Part shown: positions 53,301 to 62,300 of the stretch, in pieces
Numbering within the stretch: the stretch's first letter is position 1
How the letters are laid out: each line of letters starts with the position of its first letter
Origin: Leptasterias polaris
Taxonomy: Eukaryota > Echinodermata > Asteroidea > Forcipulatida > Asteriidae
Length of the DNA stretch: 64,000 nucleotides
NCBI GenBank assembly: GCA_037783415.1
Contig: JAZGTN010000007.1
Span: 1,743,501-1,807,500 of the forward strand
Reading direction: 5' to 3'
Position numbers and translations under genes: made by a program
Notes under the pieces: generated by a model
What the model saw: only the letters and a program-made list of their open reading frames with translations
Databases searched by the model: none
What the model was told of the DNA's origin: nothing

Positions 53301-56300
53301 GTTGATCTTTAAAGGCAAAGTATACCTTTGGATTCTGGAACCGTTAGATTAAAGTCCACAGTTTGGAAATGAAATTACATGGTGTTAACAGGTGTGAGTT
53401 GGTGAAGATGAAAAGGATGTGTTATTCTGGCCTCTTTCTTTACCCATGGAGCTAAGCTTTAACGGAGCTTTCCCATAATGTTCTTTTTATATTCCATTAT
53501 ATATGAAAAAAAGAAAAACAACTAACCAATATGGTCACCGTACATGTGATACCAGAAACTCAGGCAACGGTCATCTCTTGATAATGTCTCCGATATGAGG
53601 TAAGCATAGTCGCCTTCCACTCTCGGATGCGACGTCTCGATGAACGCGTAGTATCCATACTGGTTACCAAGGGTGTGGTCAGTATCGGGTCCCGTGTAGT
53701 AACTACTTGTCTTGCCATTGTTCCTCGTCCAATCAAAATCGTCGTTTGGAATATTCATGTAGGTGCAGTAATCTTTCTCAAAGTCACACGACGCGGGGCG
53801 GGAGCACTGGGTACCAGTGAGGTCCATGTCATCAATGGCAATGTCTCCTTTTGGACCGGAACCGGCTAAACCTTCAAAGACAATCTAACAGCAAAGACAG
53901 ACGGTTTTTCTTTTTCAGAAATAAGTTTCTTTATTAAAAATTGATAATTTTGTTCGACTAAACACACGTAGGGAAAGCAACGACTGAATTGTCACTTGAG
54001 AACAGCATATAATAAAAATGAAAGCAAACATTTTCCAAAAATTGTGAGTTCCGTGCAGAGACACATAAACATTAATTGAAAACATTTTGAAAAAGGAATA
54101 ACAAAATATAAAATTGTTACTCTAGATTTCGAAACAAAGAAAAGGAACAACAAGAATATTCTTTGTTCCATAATGTCAGCTAGCTTACTTCAATTTTCTA
54201 CTTTTACCCGTCTTCAATTAGGTGTCATGAACTACAAAAAAACTCCTTTTAAACGTTGCTTCTCACCCTGTACGGATATGCTGATTGGATTGATACTTCG
54301 CTGACCAGCCAATAAGCAAAGTTGCTGTAATATCTGCTCCAGACCGGTGACCCCTTGCTACCTTTGACCTCGATGTAAATCTTCATGGCGTTGATGTCTT
54401 GTCCAACCATGTAATACCAGAACTTCATGCAGGTACCGAACGTCGCTGGGTATTCTTCGGATCGCATGAGGGCGACATCGTTATTGTTCTGCCCCGTCAC
54501 GTCAATATACATATAATGGCCTGAAGGTGTAAGCAATTAACAATTAAAATAATTGGCTCCAAACAATTCCTCTTTATCCTGCCAAAATAAACCCAATGGA
54601 TCGAAACTCCTGGCCCTATTTGATTGAGCTGTCTATTTCTTTGCTAAGTACAGTCAAATCTTCCTCTATATCTAAAAAAACCAGAGTACCAGCAAAACAG
54701 TGATTCACGATACAATGTGCCCTCTCTACAGTTCACTCAGGAGATGTTTTTTGAAGTTCAATATAAACATGATAGAGCCCTTTGTAATGTGACGGCCAGC
54801 CCGTATAGGCCTGCAGTAACTGGGTTAGAGTTCATAATTCCATGTACAGCCAAAGGCCTTCTATGACCATGATGACAGTCCCCTTTTAAACATTAGAAGA
54901 CAAAAATGGCACGTACGAAACACAAAACAGTACAATGGTCAAGCACATGAGACATATAGATAGGTTGCAATATGACGTAAGTCGGCCATCTTTACGGGCA
55001 ATTTGGAACACACAGTCATGCGTTACGCGTGAGAACGGCGTGCAGTACGCGCGCATTTCACAAAACTCATTGCATGATTGGTTAGTGAATGACGCGGCTG
55101 CGTTAATAATTTGAGCGCTTGACGCGCCTGCATGCCAAAATGCAATTTGCCCGTAAAGATGGCGTCTACTGGGAACTATCTATATGCTCTAGAATATGGA
55201 AGGTCTTCGTTTCAACTACTGCCCAAGTTACCTGTGGATTAATTATCCAGCAGGGCATGGACAATTTCAAAATGCTTGAGTATGTGTATTGTTATAAGTT
55301 GCATCCCTCTGACTTCACCTTAGTTTACATAGAGTCTATTCAGTCTTAGAAGTTAAATATCGTACCTACCCACACTGTACTTGTTAGTCTATTTATGTGT
55401 TTGTTTGTCTGGGCAAACCAACCACAAGCTTTGGCTTTTCTGGCTATGCCCCCATTTCCAATTATTCTCTTACTGTTCTTTGATATTGTTATGATGATTC
55501 TTTGTTGGAATGGAAATAAATGTCTTTGGAAAAAAATAAAATGTCTTGAAATGAAATGAAGTAACAATGACTCTTCTCTAAATTTTCAGATCCGGAATAA
55601 ATTTATTGCATAACGGAAAACTATTTTCAGCCCATTATGTATGACTCGACTCCAACTAGGTTTCACACTTCAAAGGTGTGAAGCAAAAGCTGAAATCGTA
55701 TTTTCTTTTATCCCTAATATGATGACTACATAAAGTTAATCAAGTTATACCTTGTAAGGTGCCGTAGGTATGGTCAGTTGAAGGACCAGTCCCTGTTGTA
55801 TCCGTGAAGCCGCTTCCAATCTGCCAATCAAAATCATCGGTCTGGTCCTGGGAGTATCCGCAGTCACCATGCTCAAAATCACACGTCACTGACAAGGACA
55901 AATTAAGGCAAATTTTTTATTGCAAGCAACTAACTTTTAGGCAGACCAGGGGTCGATTTCACAAAGCACTAAGTTTCATCTGAAAGATGGGTTGTCAGTA
56001 TTACCATGGTGATTTGCATTTTGACATCACACTTTGCTTAGCAACTACGATTGATTTGCAGTTCAGATCAGTCTTGGCTCTTTGTAAAATTGGCCCCAGG
56101 GGTCGATTTCACAAAGCACTAAGATTCATCTTAAGATGAGTTATCAGTATTACCATAGTGATTTGTATTGTGACATCACTCTTTGCTAAGCAACTGCGAT
56201 GGATTTGCAGTTACGATCAATCTTAACTCTTTGTGAAATCGAACCCAGGGCTCAATTTAACACCCAGATTCCTCTTAAAGATGAGTTGTCACTAGCGGAT

Positions 56301-59300
56301 AAGAGCACCGAACTCAAGCTCTGCTGTTTCAGATCAGCAGAGTGTGGGTTCGAGTCCCGGTCGTGACACCTGTGTCCTTAAGCTAGACACCTAACCTTTA
56401 TTGCTTCGTCCTTCGGATGGGACGTAAAGCCGTTGGTCCCGTGTGTTGTGTAATGCACGTAAAAGAACCCAGTGCACTTATCCAAAAGAGAAGGGGTTCG
56501 CCCCGGTGTTCCTGGTTTGATTGGCTGCATATATATTGCGCCACAGCACCTTGTAAACCATTACATGGTGCTATGTAAAGGAATAGGTCTCATACTTCAA
56601 AGCATAGCTCCATATACCTTTCCGGAAAATACTGACTGTTGAATCGCCTTGAGTGTCACTGAGTGACAGATATGCGTGCTATAAGAAGCCACTATTATTA
56701 TTATTATTATTATTATTTGTGTTGTGCCATCACACTTTGCAATAACAGGTGTTATACAGGATTGGTAGAGCTGACAAAGTAGTCGCAAGCAGTGTTCATG
56801 TTTTGTGTGATTCACCATATACATGAAATAACAAACCTGTGAAAATTTAGGCTTAATCCGTTGTGTGTGTTACTAAATCTATCAACACCCCGAACAAACA
56901 TATTGACAAAATAGAGATACTGCCAACATAGGGCTAGATAGCTCAGTTGGTAGAGCGCCAGCACATTAATCCGGAGGTCGTTGGTTCAGATCCCACTCTA
57001 GTCAAATTGTCTTTGTTAAACCTATAAATCTATCAACCTCACAAAAATAGGGGAACCATTTAGAAGAATTGGGATGGGGGGGTACTTTGGGTTGATAATT
57101 AACTTTGCAAGATTTAAGGGTAGCTTAGGTTTGGAGTTTAGGAAATTTAACTTACATAGAGGTGGGCAGTCACCGTTGTAAACAAAGATGTCATCCAGAG
57201 CGATATCACCTGACCATGAAGTGCCTCTCACACCTTCAAACACGACCTGATAACACAAAAAGTTTTTTCTCTTTTTGGATTATTAATATTATTGTAACCG
57301 GTATGAATAGTACCCCCCTCTACATTCGTTCATGCCTTACATAACTATTTGTATAAATACTCATCACATTGTAACCCGTCCTCAATTAAAACGCAAATTA
57401 GTTGAACACCGTTGGCGGCACACACTAGGTTCCACCGTCATTAACATTCTGATAGAAGACGATCCATCATGTGTATTTTATTTGTCTTCTATTATTTCAG
57501 GATTGCAAAGAACTATTTCACAGATGAGTACAAAAAGCCGAGTCCTCTATCCCAAATTAATCTGACCCCTAAACCAACTAGGGTCACATTATTATTATTA
57601 TTTATTCGGCCAAGATTTCAACAAACAAACAAGATGTGACATTATCGATAAAATATAACAGTACAAGAAACAACAAATGTATACTTTAAAAATATCGTGA
57701 CACCTGGAACAACTGTAAACCAATTTGAAATGGAAACCAAACTATGAAATCATACACTTGATACCAACCTCTGGTAGTGACACTTCTCAGAACATAGACT
57801 TTTCCATTGTTGATAAACAAACCGCACTGGTTGGTATGGAGGGCCAAATGTTTGTAAAACTTTTCCATTGTTGATAAACAAACTGCACTGGTTGGTATGG
57901 AGAGCCAAATGTTTGTAAAACATTCATTTGTTTCAAAAGAAGATTTTAAACCAAGTTTCAATATTTTCTGCAAACTTTCAACTTAATAAAATTCATCCCA
58001 TAATTGGTTGCTTTGTTTCAAACCAATTCAACACTGTTTTTGAATTATTTGTGTAACATCGTTACAAACTGTGGCTATCTGTGTTTTGCTTTGAATTTAT
58101 GGCATCCCATAGTTTTCCAACCTCGGTTTGCAAAAACTTGGGCTGTGGCGTTTTGCAATAGAAAGGTCAATAACTTATAACTACTTCATTTGCACTTTCA
58201 AGGTCTGGTACCCAATGTCCTGCACTAACTACTCACAGCATAGCTTCCTTTCATCCAGACTTGACCATACTTCCATTCCGGTCCTTGATCTCCCTTGCGT
58301 GTCCACTGCAGCGTATCCTTGCTGCTGACTCGTTGGTACACGTTCAGCGTGTCGATGTTGGGTCCGTACATGTGGTACCAGAAAGCGACGCATTTCCCGA
58401 GGTTTGCAGAGACCATGTCGGGGGAGAGAAGTTGTGCCTTGTCGCCGGTGCTCTGCGAAGACGCTTCGATGTAGATGTAGTAGCCTAGAAAAGTGAAAAC
58501 AAATCTTGCGTGACTGGCACCCCCCGAACAAAGATATTGACAAAATAGGGAGAACGCCAACATAGGGCTTGATAGCTCAGTTGGTAGAGCACCGGCACGT
58601 TAATCCAGAGGTGGTTGGTTCAATTCCCGCTCTAGTTGATTTTTCTTTGTTCAACCCAAAAATCAGTGTAAAAAGTTTGTAACAAAATTGTATCTCGCTA
58701 ATATGCCACAGAGATTTCATGCAAAAACCTTTGCAGGCCTTGAATTAACCCACGGCACCCACAGCCATTGCCGTGGTGCCCTGTGCTTTTGCTGTGGTGC
58801 CTTTTGGCAAGTTCCAATACAAATTTACATTTTCCTCATAGAGGTGCCCCTTACCAGAGGAAGATTGCTGTGCCCTTTCATGATCTAAGTTCGAAGCCTG
58901 CCTTTGTATCTTGAGCTATTAAGTTTGTGTGTAATATTTTAGAAATAAATGATTTAACCCTTAGGAATCAGCCCTGCAGTACATCGAGCGCCCCCGCTCG
59001 ATGATTAAAATCATTTGTAGTTTTGCGTCTGCTGCCCTCTTTAGGTTGAGTCAGGCACCATCAGAAAGGTGTAGAAATAAGCTTTCCAACCATAGTATGG
59101 TACCCCTCCTAAGAACTACATGAAAACTAATACAGAGCGAAACAGAAACCATACCATTGCTTTGTTCACCAGCAAGAAAAAAGCTTGTGTGTGTGTTTCC
59201 CATGCAAGTTTCTCCGCACAACCTCACACACTTTATCGGATTATTACGCTCTCTTTCTCTGCAATAATGCCTAAAAAGAAGCCTGAAAGGTTGGCAAATC

Positions 59301-62300
59301 CTGTCCAATGTCAAAGAAAGAGATTTGAAGACTTAGAAAAATTAAGATTTGTTGAGGGTGTCGACGAGAGCGACGAAAATGGTGATCTCGACAGTGATGA
59401 GGAAGACATGCTGAATGAACGCATCGATCCATTGACCGGTAGTGGTATGACTTTTCAGTGAAGGAGTTACAGCTGTCACTTTTGTTTATGTTTCCAAGAA
59501 TGGTCAAAATTGTGATATTTTTTTTCATAGATAGAAAGCTCTGGTATGGTAGATTCTAAATAGGGCATCAAAAATTTTCCTTCATGCTGAGAAATTAATG
59601 TTATTTGCATAAAATATGAAAAATATGAAATTTTATAGTGAAAAATCATATTAAAAATGGCTGCAATTTTTTTTCAAAATCTCCTTGAGGTCCACATTTC
59701 CCCCCAAAATAAAGCCCTATATGTAAGCTTTCCAATGATACATAATTATATAGGATTTCTAAACTGTAAATGAGATTTTGAAATATAAAATGGCAACACA
59801 TACAAAAACCTCGAAAACAGGCCTGATTCCTAAGGGTTAAGGTGCAATAAAATAAATGTCAAAGTTCTTGGTCTTTGATTCCTCAGTGTGACCTGTAAAC
59901 TCAAACACTCTTTTGTACCCTTTTGGCATTTCGGATCTTTTCACTCCAATTTGAAGGGACTGCATAGTAATCTTATTCTTATTTTATCATCACTGGAAAA
60001 ATCTGATCTTTCTCTTTCCAATGGAGGCTATTTTCAGTATGGTGAACATAAACAAAACCACAGCTTTATAACAAATGGCCTTTGTGATCAGACTTAAGTG
60101 CTTTTTTTGTGTGTAAGCTTTGGTGAACAAAGTGGGGGTATGAGTGCCATCAAGAAAAGTTGCCTGTGGTGAGGAAACAGTTAACCCAAATCTAATATAT
60201 ATTTGGTTTGCATTAATACCATGTGTGTATCTACTTGCTAGGTAGATTTTGTTCTTTGAGAACTTGTCTTGCTATTTATTCTACTGCCGCAGAGTAGCGG
60301 AGTAGATTATTCGGAATTTGGGAGACTTCGGGAGACTTCTAAGTACTGAAAAGAACTGTCCTGCTTATTAACTACTACCTGGACGGGAGGTAGGACAATT
60401 TAATATCAATCAAATTTTGTATTCTTCTCTCTAAAACTCACCGTTCTCGCTATTTGTGGTGTGGTCCACGGATGGTCCAGTGTCTGTAGAAGACGTACCC
60501 CCTTTGTCTCGGGTCCAGTCAAAATTGTCCCCCTGGGTGACCTGAGTCCACTTGCATAAATCTTTCTCAAAGTCACAGTCGAACACACTTGGGGCTGATT
60601 AGGAAAGAGATAATTAAGAATTACAACTAGGATGGATAGGGAAGCAGCAGAACAAAAGATTATCTTAACACTTGACTGTGTTGGTAGTGGACTGAATAGG
60701 GATCTTGGCTTTTTGTCACACTACAGCACTGACTCATTACCATCCTTTGTGTAGACTGTGCTTGACTGTATATAAACCTTGGTTGAAGTTGTTTTTCTTC
60801 ATTGCATCTGATGAAGTAGTTGTTGCTACGAAAGCTCATGCAGATATTATTTTTAGTTAGTCACAGCTAAGAGTTGCTGTTCTCAGTCGGAATGGAATAT
60901 TATTTCAGACATGTTTCCTTTGGTAATCACACTTTAAATCTTTATAAAATTAAATGCAATAACTGGGTTTCTTTCCCTACATGACTCCCTCTGAACGATC
61001 TGCATATAACAGATACCTACCATGAGTAGGAGGTCCTGGGGTTGTTGGTGGCAGAGTCGGGATTACAATGCAAGGTGATGGCTCAATATCCAGATCATCC
61101 AATGCCATATCACCTCGGTAATCATTCACGTAGGTGCCTTGAAACAAAATCTACCAGCAGAAAGAAAAAATAAATCAGTCTTTGAGATGTCAGTGTAATC
61201 AGTGCAAAATATTTGTTATGATTGATTTATTTCATCCAACAGGGCAAATTAGCGCCAATAACAGGATGAATACGAGACAATGAATAAATATTCATATTTA
61301 GATACAATGGGAAAAACCCAAACAATCAGGTAGGGACTGAAAACCTACCTGGCATGATCGGCAAGACTATTTTTAAAATCTCTGAAATGATTTGTGCATG
61401 TTATGCAAATTGTTTATTAAACATACTGACACTGCAACCTTTTAGAGCTTCAAACATAGAAATCATTAGTAGATTTGTCTTATTCTTATTCTTGTTCATA
61501 CCTGAAACTCTTCGGTGCTTGTGATAGTTATCTGTTTGGTCAGCCAGACGTTGCCATGGTCACCAGACTCCGACCACAATTGAGTCTTGGCATTTTGCTT
61601 GTCTTCAAGGTAGACGGTCAGAGTACCAATGCCTTGAGATTAAAAACAAACAGTGTAAGGGTTAAACATGAGTTGTTACTAAGGGTGTGACGGAAGCCAT
61701 AGCCAGGAATTTAGAAACATAGTTAGCAGCTATGGCTACAGCTACAGTTGTTGCTAAGGGTGTAGCAGTAGCCATAGCCAGGAATTTAGAAACATAGTTA
61801 GCAGTTGTGGCTACAGCTACAGTTGTTGCTAAGGGTGTAGCAGTAGCCATAGCCAGGAATTTAGAAACATAGTTAGCAGCTATGACTACAGCTACAGTTG
61901 TTGCTAAGGGTGTAGCAGTAGCCGTAGCCGGCAATTCGGACACAGCCTAATATACATCAAGGAAAAAACCAATCGAGTCTGCCACCATACCTTTGCCGTA
62001 CATATGATACCAGAAGGAGAGGCAGGAACCAGTCGTTGGATCGAGATGCTGACTGGTCAAGATAACCGTGTCTCCATTGGTCATTCCAGAGAAGGACGTC
62101 TCGTAGTAGATGTAAAAACCTTGAACGGAACAAGAGAAGAGTAATGACAAATTCTCTCAAATGGCAGACTGAAACACACACTATTGATGCAGTGTTTGAA
62201 AGTTATTTTAATTTTTTTTTATTTAGGCCAATAAGTATTTTGTGCATTTATACCATGGGTGCCTTTGGATTGTAAGCTGTTTTCAACTGCTAATTCTATT

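Noticed and set aside
57332..57565. 77-codon plus-strand frame
   Set aside because: No convincing match to reverse transcriptase or other families and no splice context; left unassigned.
59120..59461. 113-codon gene on the plus strand
   Set aside because: It lies wholly within the TTAA-flanked element 58958-59836 and looks like a truncated piggyBac transposase N-terminus.
61662..61943. 93-codon Ala/Thr-rich frame on the gene strand next to exon 4
   Set aside because: Made by the 75-bp tandem repeat; inclusion would disrupt region B of MAM 2, whose exons 4 and 5 join perfectly without it.
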